Shown here: in pieces, positions 8,584 through 17,069 of the stretch
Layout: every line of letters begins with the position of its first letter
How positions within the stretch are numbered: the stretch's first letter is position 1
NCBI GenBank assembly: GCA_017456005.1
Contig: JAFTLJ010000002.1
Coordinates: 1 to 53,160, forward strand
DNA from: Clostridia bacterium
GTDB lineage: Bacteria > Bacillota > Clostridia > Oscillospirales > CAG-272
Length of the DNA stretch: 53,160 nt
Direction of reading: 5' to 3'
Notes under the pieces: generated by a model
The model's input: the letters and a program-made list of their open reading frames with translations, nothing else
The model's database searches: none
What the model was told of the DNA's origin: nothing
Position numbers and translations under genes: made by a program

Positions 8584-9876
8584 TTAAAGTTTAAAAACCG
8601 TTTCGATTTCTTTAACTTCTTCTTCGTTGATTTTTACCACTTCGCCTGTGATGCTCTTGGCCTGTATAAGCGATTTTGCGCTGTATTCCATAACCTCCAG
8701 CCTGTCGAAAGCGTTTGCAAGCGAGCTGCCCGCAGCAATGGCGCAGTCGCTTTCAATTATCGCAACGGGGTTCTTCATAGAAAATTCACGCGCCAAAAGT
8801 TTGGGTTGCATAAAGGTAGAACCGAAGGGGAATTTTCTTACCGTTTTGAGCGCTATATAGCTTTCGGGAATAAGACGTGCGTCAAATTCGTTATCCGTAA
8901 CGGCGAAAGCCATAAGGTGCGGCGGATGTGCGATTATAATAGAGTTGATATCGGGGTGTTGCTCGTACATATACATATGGAATTTAACAGAGCGAGAGGG
9001 GCTTTTGCCCGCTTCGCATTCCCCGTTTTTTATAAGCACGAGGTCCTCGGGCTCGAGGTAAGCTCTATCCTTGCCGTTTGGGGTTATCACAAAAGAGCCG
9101 TCGGAAAGCCTGCAAGAGAACGTGCCCTGCTCGCTTGTGAAGAGCTGCTCGCCGTATGCGCGTTTAATAAGGGTGCACATATCTCTGCGCACAGCCTGCT
9201 CTTCGCTTGTACGAACCTCCACGTTGAACGAGGCAAGCTCGGGAGCTGTTTTCTGCTTGAACACTTCCAGATGTTTGGCAGATATCGTCTGCACTTTGCC
9301 GCCGAGCGTGCCCGCATTGATTTCAAGACGAGCAAGGTAATCGAGAGTTTCAAAGCTCATAAAAGCGGCGAAAAGGTCTTTTGCGCCCACAACCACACCG
9401 TGGTTTTCGAGCAATACGGTATTAACGCCCTTTTCAAACTCGCGCGAGATATTTTCTCCGAGCTTTGCGCTGCCCGGGCAAGCATACGGTGCTATGGCAA
9501 TATCGCCGCAGAGTATGCGTGCATCCGGAATAATAGCCGTATTGGGGCTTTTGCGGAGCAAGCTGAACGCAACGAGCGCGGGCGGATGCGCGTGGAGCAC
9601 AGCGCCGAGGTCGGGGCGTTTTTTGTATATGCCCAAATGGAAGGGATATTCCACAGAAGGCTTATGAATACCGATAATTGTGCCGTCGGGCTTTATCTGC
9701 ATAATGTCTTCTCTGCGAAGGCTGCCTTTGTCTACGCCGCTGGGGCTTATCCAAACGGTGCCTTCGCTGTCTTTAACGGAAAGGTTGCCGCCCGTCATCG
9801 TTGTCATACCGTAGTAATAAAGGCGGTTCATTATGGTAACTATCTGGTCGGCGGGGTGAAGCATACTGAAATTCAT
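8584..9876 (-). CDS. Two-domain class II aldolase (rhamnulose-1-phosphate aldolase-like)
   Basis: A 430-residue protein made of two class II aldolase/adducin domains. The first (about 5-195) keeps the zinc ligands His95 and His97 in HAHPP, His159 in LENHG, and the likely catalytic Glu76. The second (about 225-415) aligns over the same motifs but has Ile315 for the first His, keeps His317, has Asp377 where the third His should be, and Lys298 for the Glu. Only the first domain should be active. Its place after rhaB and rhaA implies cleavage of L-rhamnulose 1-phosphate to DHAP and L-lactaldehyde; classical RhaD has a single domain of about 275 residues. GGAAGGTG precedes the ATG. Confidence 0.85.
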   Translation of the reverse strand: MNFSMLHPADQIVTIMNRLYYYGMTTMTGGNLSVKDSEGTVWISPSGVDKGSLRREDIMQIKPDGTIIGIHKPSVEYPFHLGIYKKRPDLGAVLHAHPPALVAFSLLRKSPNTAIIPDARILCGDIAIAPYACPGSAKLGENISREFEKGVNTVLLENHGVVVGAKDLFAAFMSFETLDYLARLEINAGTLGGKVQTISAKHLEVFKQKTAPELASFNVEVRTSEEQAVRRDMCTLIKRAYGEQLFTSEQGTFSCRLSDGSFVITPNGKDRAYLEPEDLVLIKNGECEAGKSPSRSVKFHMYMYEQHPDINSIIIAHPPHLMAFAVTDNEFDARLIPESYIALKTVRKFPFGSTFMQPKLLAREFSMKNPVAIIESDCAIAAGSSLANAFDRLEVMEYSAKSLIQAKSITGEVVKINEEEVKEIETVFKL

Positions 9877-9912
9877 ATAATCACCTTCCTTATATTTTTC
9901 GTTTTTTGAAAT

Positions 9913-11166
9913 TTATCTTTTAGAGAGAACTTCTTCCTCGTATTTTTTAACTTCAGCGAACCAAGCGTGGTTTGCTGGAACGCCGCATTCTTCGCAGTAT
10001 TTTGCCCAAACGTCTTCAAAAGGAAGCATCTTCATATCTTCCTGCATAACCATGAGCTCTGTGAAGTTGGATTCATCCTGGAGCTTTTTGAGCATCGCGT
10101 TGGGCGTGCAGAGCGCTGTAAGAAGAGCTTTCTGCCAGCTTCTGAAACCTACTGTCCAAGCGGAAATTCTGTTTATGCTTGCATCGAAATAGTCGAGCGC
10201 CATATAAACTCTGTCGAGTGCGTCGCAGCGAACGATCTCTTTTGCCATTTCCTTTGTTTCGTCGTCGAGAAGAAGAACGTGGTCGCTATCCCAGCGAACG
10301 CCGCGCGTGATATGGAGCGCGATCTCGGGGAAGAAGCAGAGGAGCGCGGGGATCTTATCGGAAACTACTTCTGTGGGATGATAGTGGCCGTTGTCCATAA
10401 GGGGCAAGCATTTATCCTTGTGCATAGCAGCCATGCTGAGTGTAAACTCTGCGCTGCCCGCCGTGTAGGATTCCACGCCAATACCGAACACCTTGGATTC
10501 TACACAGGGTTTAACCTTTGCAAAATCGAAAGGCTCGGAAAGGATTTCTTCGATAGATTCTTTATATCTCATTCTGGGGCCCATTCTGTCTGCGGGAACG
10601 TCTTTGAAGCCGTCGCCCGTCCATATGTTCATAACACAGGGCACACCTGTTTCTTCTGCAAAGTAAGTAGCAATGCGGATGCACGCTTTACCATGCTCGA
10701 TCCAGAATTTTCTTACGTCAGCGTCGGGGTGGGAAAGTGTAAGGCCGTCTTTCTGCATGGGGTGAGAGAAGAATGTGGGGTTGAAGTCTATACCCATATT
10801 TCTTTCTTTTGCAAATTCAACCCATTTTTTAAAGTGCTTGGGTTCGAGCTTATCTCTGTCTACCCATTCGCCTTCTTCAAAAATAGCGTAGCAAGCGTGA
10901 ACGTTGAGCTTTTTCGCGCCGGGGCAAAGGGAAATAACCTTGTCCATATCGGCAAGCAGCTGTTCGGGTGTGGTAGCCTTGCCGGGGTAGTTGCCCGTTG
11001 TCTGGATACCGCCTGTAAGGCCGCCTTCGTTATCGAAACCGATAACGTCGTCGCCCTGCCAGCAATGGAGGGAAACGGGAATGTTTTTGAGCTTTGCGAT
11101 AGCCGCGTCTGTGTCTACACCGTAAGCGGCAAAGATCTCTTTTGCAGATTCATATCTTGTGTTCAT
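9913..11166 (-). CDS. rhaA: L-rhamnose isomerase
   Basis: A 417-residue TIM-barrel enzyme converting L-rhamnose to L-rhamnulose, close to the family length of about 420. Recognisable landmarks are SLHCWQGDDV near residue 33, GNYPGKA near 58, DFNPTFFSHP near 127, the metal-binding stretch LMDNGHYHPTE near 256 and HITRGVRWDSDHV near 288. AAGGAG precedes the ATG. It lies between rhaB (106 bases upstream) and the aldolase gene (36 bases downstream) on the minus strand and should act with both in the cytoplasm. Confidence 0.95.
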   Translation of the reverse strand: MNTRYESAKEIFAAYGVDTDAAIAKLKNIPVSLHCWQGDDVIGFDNEGGLTGGIQTTGNYPGKATTPEQLLADMDKVISLCPGAKKLNVHACYAIFEEGEWVDRDKLEPKHFKKWVEFAKERNMGIDFNPTFFSHPMQKDGLTLSHPDADVRKFWIEHGKACIRIATYFAEETGVPCVMNIWTGDGFKDVPADRMGPRMRYKESIEEILSEPFDFAKVKPCVESKVFGIGVESYTAGSAEFTLSMAAMHKDKCLPLMDNGHYHPTEVVSDKIPALLCFFPEIALHITRGVRWDSDHVLLLDDETKEMAKEIVRCDALDRVYMALDYFDASINRISAWTVGFRSWQKALLTALCTPNAMLKKLQDESNFTELMVMQEDMKMLPFEDVWAKYCEECGVPANHAWFAEVKKYEEEVLSKR

Positions 11167-11221
11167 TTTGCATTCTCCTTAAAGATTTTATATATTTCGT
11201 AAAATTTATTACTTTTCTTAT

Positions 11222-11246
11222 ACGGGAGGAGCAAGCCCCTCCCCTA
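11222..11246. repeat. GC-rich hairpin between rhaB and rhaA
   Basis: The only notable element in this 106-base gap is a hairpin pairing GGGAGG with CCTCCC around a short loop. It has no T run, so it is not a good terminator. It looks like a small palindromic intergenic element. Partial termination or mRNA processing between the two genes is possible. Confidence 0.4.
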
Positions 11247-11272
11247 CGAATGGTTTACCGTTTTGCGCTCTA

Positions 11273-12748
11273 TCAAATAAGCTTTTTGAACTTTTCGTAA
11301 GCTTCGTCCCATTCGTCTTTGTTTGCTTCGGGATAGAATTCTTCGATTTCAAAGGAATTTGCGATAATTTCTCGCGCTTCGTGAAGGTCTTTTACTTCGC
11401 CGCTTGCGATAGCCTGCGCCGCGATGTTACCGAGCGCCGTTGCTTCTACAGGGCCTGTGAATACAGGTCTGCCGCAAGCATTCGCTGCGAGCTGGGAAAG
11501 GAGCTTATCCTGTGTACCGCCGCCCACGATGTTGATAGCGGGCATACGTTCGCCTACCATTTCGTCTATCTTTTCAACAGTCCATCTGTATCTCATTGCC
11601 AAGCTCTGGCTTATGCAGCGAACGATCTCGCCTGTTGTTTCCGGAATGGGCTGGTTTGTTTCTGCGCAGTATTCGCGTATTCTCTTCGGAATGTTGCCGG
11701 GAACACCGAAACGGGGGTCGTCGGGGTCGATGAAGCTCTGCAAGGGTTTTGCCGCCTTGCCCATTTCAACGAGCTCGCCAAAGCCGTACGTAGTGCCCTC
11801 GCGGATCCACTGTCTGCGGGATTCCTGAAGCACCCAAAGGCCCGTGATGTTTTTGGAGAAGCGGAACGTACCCTCGTAGCCGCCCTCGTTTGTAAAGTTG
11901 TAAGCAGAGGATTTTTCGCTTATCTGCGGTGCTTTTGTTTCCGTACCCATAATGGACCATGTGCCGGAGCTTATCCAGATGAACTTATCGCTCTTTGCAG
12001 GAACTGCTACAACTGCGGAAGCTGTGTCGTGTGCGCCAACGGAAATAACCGTGGGGTCGATGCCGCCGCATTCCTCTTTAACGTCGGCGCGGAGCTTGCC
12101 GCAAACCGTGCCGGGTTCAACGATATCAGAGAAAATGTGCTTCGGCAGGCCGAATTTTTCGATAATTTCGGAAGACCAGTTTCTCGCGCGTGCATCGAGG
12201 AGCTGGGATGTGGAAGCTATTGTGTATTCCGTCTGCTTCTTGCCTGTGAGGAAGTAATTGAGCAGGTCGGGCACGAAAAGCATATCCTTTGCGATGCCGA
12301 GGAGCTCGGGGTTTTCCTTTTGGAGCGCCAAAAGCTGGTAGAGGGAGTTGAAATCCATCACCTGAATACCCGTAATATCGTAAAGCTTTTCGCGCGGGAA
12401 GGTTTTGAAAGCCTCTTCGGGCACACCTACAGTTCTCGTATCTCTGTAGTGTACGGGGTTTGCAAGAAGTCTGCCATCCTTACCGAGCAAGCCGAAGTCA
12501 ACGCCCCATGTGTCGATACCGATGGAAGCGATGTCTTTATCTTCGGAAAGTGCACAGTTGCGTATGGACTGCTTGATTTCGTGGAAGATACGCAAAATAT
12601 CCCACGTGAACTGACCCGCCGCCATTGTGGGGTCGTTCGTGAAACGGTGGTTTTCCGCCAAAGCGAATTTTTCGCCGTCGAATGTACCAACGATGCCGCG
12701 GCCGCTGGATGCGCCGAGGTCGATGGCGAGCATTTTGAGTTTTTTCAT
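11273..12748 (-). CDS. rhaB: Rhamnulokinase
   Basis: A 491-residue FGGY-family sugar kinase phosphorylating L-rhamnulose at O-1. The phosphate-1 loop DLGASSGRG is at residues 10-18, GIDTWGVDFGLL near 77-88, and the ATP-binding stretch NIVGGGTQDKLLSQ near 403, typical of RhaB. GGGAGAG precedes the ATG. It is the first gene of the rhaB-rhaA-aldolase group. No rha regulator or rhamnose transporter is seen in the window, so uptake and control must be encoded elsewhere. Confidence 0.95.
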   Translation of the reverse strand: MKKLKMLAIDLGASSGRGIVGTFDGEKFALAENHRFTNDPTMAAGQFTWDILRIFHEIKQSIRNCALSEDKDIASIGIDTWGVDFGLLGKDGRLLANPVHYRDTRTVGVPEEAFKTFPREKLYDITGIQVMDFNSLYQLLALQKENPELLGIAKDMLFVPDLLNYFLTGKKQTEYTIASTSQLLDARARNWSSEIIEKFGLPKHIFSDIVEPGTVCGKLRADVKEECGGIDPTVISVGAHDTASAVVAVPAKSDKFIWISSGTWSIMGTETKAPQISEKSSAYNFTNEGGYEGTFRFSKNITGLWVLQESRRQWIREGTTYGFGELVEMGKAAKPLQSFIDPDDPRFGVPGNIPKRIREYCAETNQPIPETTGEIVRCISQSLAMRYRWTVEKIDEMVGERMPAINIVGGGTQDKLLSQLAANACGRPVFTGPVEATALGNIAAQAIASGEVKDLHEAREIIANSFEIEEFYPEANKDEWDEAYEKFKKLI

Positions 12749-12860
12749 TTTTCTCTCCCTTCCGCACCTTTATTTCAAAGAAAGGTACGCCAAAGAACTC
12801 TACTCGGTAAAGCTCTCTTTTTTATTTATGTTCTTATTTTTAGTTACTGTATTTTTGCAC

Positions 12861-12881
12861 TCTGCATTCTGCATTCTGCAT
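12861..12881. repeat. Short tandem repeat, 3 x TCTGCAT
   Basis: Three perfect copies of a 7-base unit lie between the mutS2 stop codon (12882) and the start of rhaB. No function is apparent. A single related unit occurs near 53026. Confidence 0.6.
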
Positions 12882-15293
12882 TTATCTCAGCTCCGCGATG
12901 GAAACACCTGTATCGCCCTCGCCCCATTCGCCTATGCGTACGGAAAGCACGCGGGTGTCGCTCTTTAGGTATTCCGTCACACGGCGGCGCAACACGCCCG
13001 TGCCCTTGCCGTGTACGATGCGTATGGTTTTCACACCCACGCGCAGAGCGTCGTCGATATATTTATCTACCATTTCGCACGCCTCATCGCCGTATTTTCC
13101 TCGCAGGTCAAGCTGCGGCGCAAACGAGGTTACCGCGCGCTCCTGATAAAGCGAAATCGTCTTTTTCTTTTCTTTTTCCTTGCAGATTACCGTCTTGCCG
13201 TCTATAAGCATAAGGCGAGAGGAATTCATCTTCATTGTGGCGTTGCCGACCTTCACCATGACGTTGCCCTTTTTATCCGGGGCGGATATGACCTCGCCTT
13301 TTTTGTTGAGGTCTACTACAATTACGCCGTCGCCCGCGCGAAGCTCGCGTGGGAGCTTGTAATCGCCCATTTCCGTTTTGAAAACGGGGTCTATTTCGTC
13401 CGTATTGTCTTTGAGGTGCGCACGAATGGCTTTTCGCGTTTCCTCCAGTGTTTGCGCAAGGTTTTCTTTATCCTTCTGCTTTTTCGCCTTTTCAAGCTCA
13501 GCAAAGATAAATTCGCTGGTGGCTTTTGCCGCCTCCACCATTCTGCGCGCCTGTTCACGCGCTTTTTCCAGCTCTTTTTGCGCCTCGGCAAGCTTTTTCT
13601 CCGCCTCGGCGTCGCTTTCGCTCTTCTTCGCTGTCATTTCGGTCAGCAAAATATCGGCATCGGCGCGGCTTTTTTCCATTTTTATACGTTCGCTTTCGAG
13701 TTTGTCTATAACGCGCTCGAAGCGTTTATCCTCGCCCGAAACGAAGCGTTCCGCCCGTGCGAGTATATTTTCGGGCAAACCGAGCTTGCCGGAAATAGCA
13801 AATGCGTTTGATTTACCGGGGGTGCCTATTATCAGCTTATACGTGGGGCGAAGTGTTTCCACATCGAACTCGCAGGAGGCGTTGCAAACGCCTTCCGTAT
13901 CCATAGCAAAGGATTTAAGCTCTACGTAGTGTGTGGTAGCCGCCACGAGCGCGTGCTTTTCGCGCATATTTTCGATGATAGCCATAGCGAGCGCCGCGCC
14001 CTCTATAGGGTCTGTGCCCGCACCGAGCTCGTCGAAAAGCACGAGCGAACGCTCGGTTACTCTTTCTATTATATTTACAATCTTCACCATATGGGAAGAG
14101 AAAGTGGAAAGCGATTGTTCTATGCTTTGTTCATCGCCTATGTCGGCGAGTATCTCATCGAAGATACACATAACAGAGCCTTCGTTTGCAGGTATATGCA
14201 AGCCTGCCTGTGTCATAAGCGCGAAAAGGCCGAGTGTTTTAAGCGTTACCGTTTTACCGCCCGTGTTTGGGCCGGTTATAATAAGCGTATCGAAATCCTT
14301 ACCCAGGCTCACGGTAACGGGCACGACCGTTTCCTTGGCGAGCAAAGGGTGGCGCGCGGAAATAAGGCTTATTTCGCGTCCATCGGAAATTTTCGGGCAC
14401 ATACCGTTGTAGTGGAAGGAAAGCTGTGCCTTGGCAAAAATAAACGCAAGGTCTGTTATAATTTCATAATCGGCTTTTATACCGCCTGCCACGGCGGCAA
14501 CCTTAGAGGAAAGCAGAGCTATAATGCGCTCTATTTCGTCCTTTTCCTTGCCCTCCAGCACGCGTAGCTCGTTGTTGGCTTCCACAACGCTCATAGGCTC
14601 TATAAAAAGTGTGGAGCCGGAGGCAGACGTGTCGTGAACAAGGCCTTTTATTTCGTTTTTATATTCAAGCTTTACAGGTATAACGTATCTGCCGTCGCGC
14701 ATCGTGATGATGTTTTCCTGCAGGTATTTGGCATACGTTCCGCCTGTAACGTATTTTTGCAGGTTTTCGCGCACGCGGTTTTCCGCAGAGCGCATTTTGC
14801 GGCGAATATTGTAGAGCTCGTCGGAGGCTGTGTCCGCCAGCGTTTCGGGGCCGATTACAGAGCTGTTTATCTCGTCCTCGAGTGCTTTCTGCGGCACGAG
14901 GCGGTGGAAATAATCGTCCAGCGCCGTTATCTCTTCCCCGTGGGCAAAGCTGTTATATTCCTTCAGCGCGCGCGTGGCGGAAAGCACACGGGCAACCGCA
15001 AGAAGCTCTGGCAGAGTGATGGAAGCACCCCTGTCTGCGCGGTCCAGCGCATCTAATATATCGGAAACACCGCCGAAGGGGGGCATGCCCTTTGCCGCAA
15101 GAGCGCTGTACGCCGCATCTGTTTCCGCAAGGGTGCGGCGCACCATTACAGCAGAAGCGGTGGGAACAAGCGCGCGTGCCAGCGCCTTTGCGCCCTCTGT
15201 AGGCGCAAAATAGGCGAGCTTTTCTCGTATTTTATCAAATTCCAGCGCACGGATCGCGCCTTCAAATTTTGTGTTTTCCATAGTGTTTATCAT
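12882..15293 (-). CDS. mutS2: MutS2 family ATPase with Smr domain
   Basis: An 803-residue MutS2. The Walker A loop GPNTGGKT is near residue 340, Walker B LVLFDELGAGTDP near 415, a long charged coiled coil spans about 510-620, and a C-terminal Smr nuclease domain (about 725-803) has LDLRGKYGDEA and HGKGTGVLR. Family members suppress recombination or, in Bacillus, recognise collided ribosomes and split them (RqcU activity). The start ATG overlaps the stop of the upstream Cys-rich gene in an ATGA, implying coupled translation; an in-frame ATG four codons later is a weaker alternative. Confidence 0.95.
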   Translation of the reverse strand: MINTMENTKFEGAIRALEFDKIREKLAYFAPTEGAKALARALVPTASAVMVRRTLAETDAAYSALAAKGMPPFGGVSDILDALDRADRGASITLPELLAVARVLSATRALKEYNSFAHGEEITALDDYFHRLVPQKALEDEINSSVIGPETLADTASDELYNIRRKMRSAENRVRENLQKYVTGGTYAKYLQENIITMRDGRYVIPVKLEYKNEIKGLVHDTSASGSTLFIEPMSVVEANNELRVLEGKEKDEIERIIALLSSKVAAVAGGIKADYEIITDLAFIFAKAQLSFHYNGMCPKISDGREISLISARHPLLAKETVVPVTVSLGKDFDTLIITGPNTGGKTVTLKTLGLFALMTQAGLHIPANEGSVMCIFDEILADIGDEQSIEQSLSTFSSHMVKIVNIIERVTERSLVLFDELGAGTDPIEGAALAMAIIENMREKHALVAATTHYVELKSFAMDTEGVCNASCEFDVETLRPTYKLIIGTPGKSNAFAISGKLGLPENILARAERFVSGEDKRFERVIDKLESERIKMEKSRADADILLTEMTAKKSESDAEAEKKLAEAQKELEKAREQARRMVEAAKATSEFIFAELEKAKKQKDKENLAQTLEETRKAIRAHLKDNTDEIDPVFKTEMGDYKLPRELRAGDGVIVVDLNKKGEVISAPDKKGNVMVKVGNATMKMNSSRLMLIDGKTVICKEKEKKKTISLYQERAVTSFAPQLDLRGKYGDEACEMVDKYIDDALRVGVKTIRIVHGKGTGVLRRRVTEYLKSDTRVLSVRIGEWGEGDTGVSIAELR

Positions 15294-15514
15294 AATTCAT
15301 CAATATCAACTGCCTCCACCTCGGGCAAAGGGGGGCGTTTTGCGGGTTCGCGTTTAAGTGGGTCGTAGCTGAACTTGCGGCAAGAGCCGTTTTCCCGAAC
15401 AAGACCCTTTTTCGCGCAAATAACAAATTCATTCCCGTCTTTATCCGAAGGCGCGGGTGTGCCGTATTCGCAAAACGCGCAAGCACGCTCTATTTCCACA
15501 TCAAATTTTGCCAT
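15290..15514 (-). CDS. Small four-cysteine protein coupled to mutS2
   Basis: A 74-residue protein with Cys12 and Cys15 (CAFC), Cys33 and Cys45, a spacing suited to binding one zinc or iron-sulfur centre, then a Pro/Glu-rich acidic tail. GGAGGTG before the ATG at 15514 decides the start over an in-frame codon 13 residues earlier. Its stop overlaps the mutS2 start by four bases. I do not recognise a characterised family. The tight coupling suggests a partner in the MutS2 process, which is inference. Confidence 0.75.
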   Translation of the reverse strand: MAKFDVEIERACAFCEYGTPAPSDKDGNEFVICAKKGLVRENGSCRKFSYDPLKREPAKRPPLPEVEAVDIDEL

Positions 15515-15533
15515 ATTCACCTCCGAATTGCAC

Positions 15534-15563
15534 AGGGAGAAGCAAATGGGCATAGTTCTCCCT
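15534..15563 (-). other. Inverted repeat in the leader of the mutS2 operon
   Basis: AGGGAGAA and TTCTCCCT form an 8-base-pair stem around a 14-base loop, 20 bases before the first gene of the operon. It could be an mRNA hairpin or an operator. No known motif. Confidence 0.3.
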
Positions 15564-15634
15564 ATAATAATAGTTATACATATACAGTATAACTCACTCC
15601 AAGCTTTTTTTCCACAGTTTTTTTGAAATTTTTC

Positions 15635-16708
15635 TTATTTTTTTGAAAAAAATCGCAATATTTTCAAAAAAAGCGCCAAAACCATAGCGCAAAACGCGCA
15701 AACAGCGGCAAAATCGAGCACGCTTTGCCATACGGCGGCTACCTTTGCCTGCTCCCGCCCAAAAAACAAAACAGAGGAGTAAGACACGCCAAAGAGGAAA
15801 ATTCTGCCAAAAATTTGTGCAAGCGCACCGCAAAGCAGAGCCTGCAAGGCTTTGCGTGCCAGGTATTTCCCAAGGCGCACGCCCGTATCGCCCAGAGCGT
15901 CTGCCGTTTGCATAAACACGGAAAAGCCGCCGAAGCCCAAAATAAGCCCCCCGAGGAAGCAATCCTCGCCCAAAGCGGAAAGGCGCGCAAAGCCGCAGCT
16001 TATTTCGAGCACACCCGAAACAAACGCCGCAAACGCCCCGTCAAGCGGAAAAATATGAAGTATCATCGCAGAAAAAACATAAAAAAACGTCACGAAAGAA
16101 CATACGGCGAGCGAGGCAAATCCGCTTTCCTTAACAGCCGCGGCAAACGCGGCAAGTGGGCGCACGCCCTTTTCCTCTGCCGCAAGCGCCGTATTCCCTC
16201 CCCTGCCGCGCGAAAGAAAAAGCAGAATCAAAGCAGACGTAGTCTGCGCCGCCAAAAGCACCGCACCGAAGCGCACGTCGGAAAACATGCCGCCCACAGT
16301 GCCGAGCAGAAACGCGGGCGATGCCGCCGTGGCGAAGGGCAAAATACGCTCTGCCTCCTCCCGTTCCATTTTTCCTGCGGCAAGGTATTCGCCTGCCGCC
16401 ACAGCCCCTGCAGGGTACCCCGAAAGAAGCCCCAGCAGCACCACAGCCGCGCCGCACGGCGAAACGCGAAAAAAGCGCTCCACCGCCCCGTGGGTCACGC
16501 GCGAAAAAATAGCGGCAAAGCCGCATTTTGCCAGTATCTTTGCCGCCGCCATGTAAAGAAAAAGTGCGGGCACCACGCGCCTTATGCAGAGCGAAAGCGC
16601 AGAAAAAGCCGCATCTGCCGCCACCTGTGGGCGCAAAACGGCGAAAACCACCGCGCACAAGCAAAGCGCACACAGAAAAATACTTATTACCCTCTCTTTT
16701 TTTGTCAT
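15635..16708 (-). CDS. ylbJ: Sporulation integral membrane protein YlbJ
   Basis: A 357-residue membrane protein with about eight hydrophobic segments. Typical landmarks are the VVPALFLYMAAAKIL stretch near 45 and LLSGYPAGAVAAGEYLAAGK near 95, a nucleoside-transporter-like gate motif. In Bacillus, YlbJ is a mother-cell protein needed for spore cortex formation. GGGGAG lies 8 bases before the ATG at 16708, whereas the GTG three codons earlier touches it, so the ATG was chosen. It is divergent from yqfC, another sporulation gene, across 72 bases, so the two may share a sporulation sigma promoter region. Confidence 0.88.
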   Translation of the reverse strand: MTKKERVISIFLCALCLCAVVFAVLRPQVAADAAFSALSLCIRRVVPALFLYMAAAKILAKCGFAAIFSRVTHGAVERFFRVSPCGAAVVLLGLLSGYPAGAVAAGEYLAAGKMEREEAERILPFATAASPAFLLGTVGGMFSDVRFGAVLLAAQTTSALILLFLSRGRGGNTALAAEEKGVRPLAAFAAAVKESGFASLAVCSFVTFFYVFSAMILHIFPLDGAFAAFVSGVLEISCGFARLSALGEDCFLGGLILGFGGFSVFMQTADALGDTGVRLGKYLARKALQALLCGALAQIFGRIFLFGVSYSSVLFFGREQAKVAAVWQSVLDFAAVCAFCAMVLALFLKILRFFSKK

Positions 16709-16780
16709 TATTTCCACTCCCCTTCACATAAAAATAGATATGCAAAAAAATTTTACGTTATCCGTGCAGGAGGGCAGAAA

Positions 16781-17059
16781 ATGAAAAAACAAAGCAAGCC
16801 ACGGGCAAAAAAAGAAAAAATCGCGCTTTTTTCGCGTGCGATAGCCGCCACAATGCCGCGAATGACGCTCGAGTGCGCCGAAAGGCACGCTCTGCTTCTG
16901 TGCGGCTGCAAAAAAATAGAAGCGTACTCGCCCGAAGAAACGGTAATATCCACCGCCGTGTGCCGCGTGCGCGTGCGCGGAGCTTGCCTGCGGATCTCCT
17001 TTACGGGCGACGGCAAAATTTCGCTTTGCGGCACCGTTTCGGCAATAGAATTTGAATAA
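16781..17059 (+). CDS. yqfC: Sporulation protein YqfC
   Basis: A 92-residue basic protein matching the usual YqfC length of about 93. The C-terminal part (RVRVRGACLRISFTGDGKI) has the family pattern of a YabP/YqfC beta domain. AGGAGGGC precedes the ATG. Its stop codon lies 10 bases before yqfD, its constant partner in spore formers. YqfC is expressed in the mother cell under SigE in Bacillus and is needed for late sporulation. Confidence 0.85.
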   Translation: MKKQSKPRAKKEKIALFSRAIAATMPRMTLECAERHALLLCGCKKIEAYSPEETVISTAVCRVRVRGACLRISFTGDGKISLCGTVSAIEFE

Positions 17060-17069
17060 GGAGCAAAAT

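Noticed and set aside
12861-12881. Three 7-base tandem units as a possible CRISPR or iteron array
   Set aside because: Too short, no spacers, no cas or replication gene nearby.
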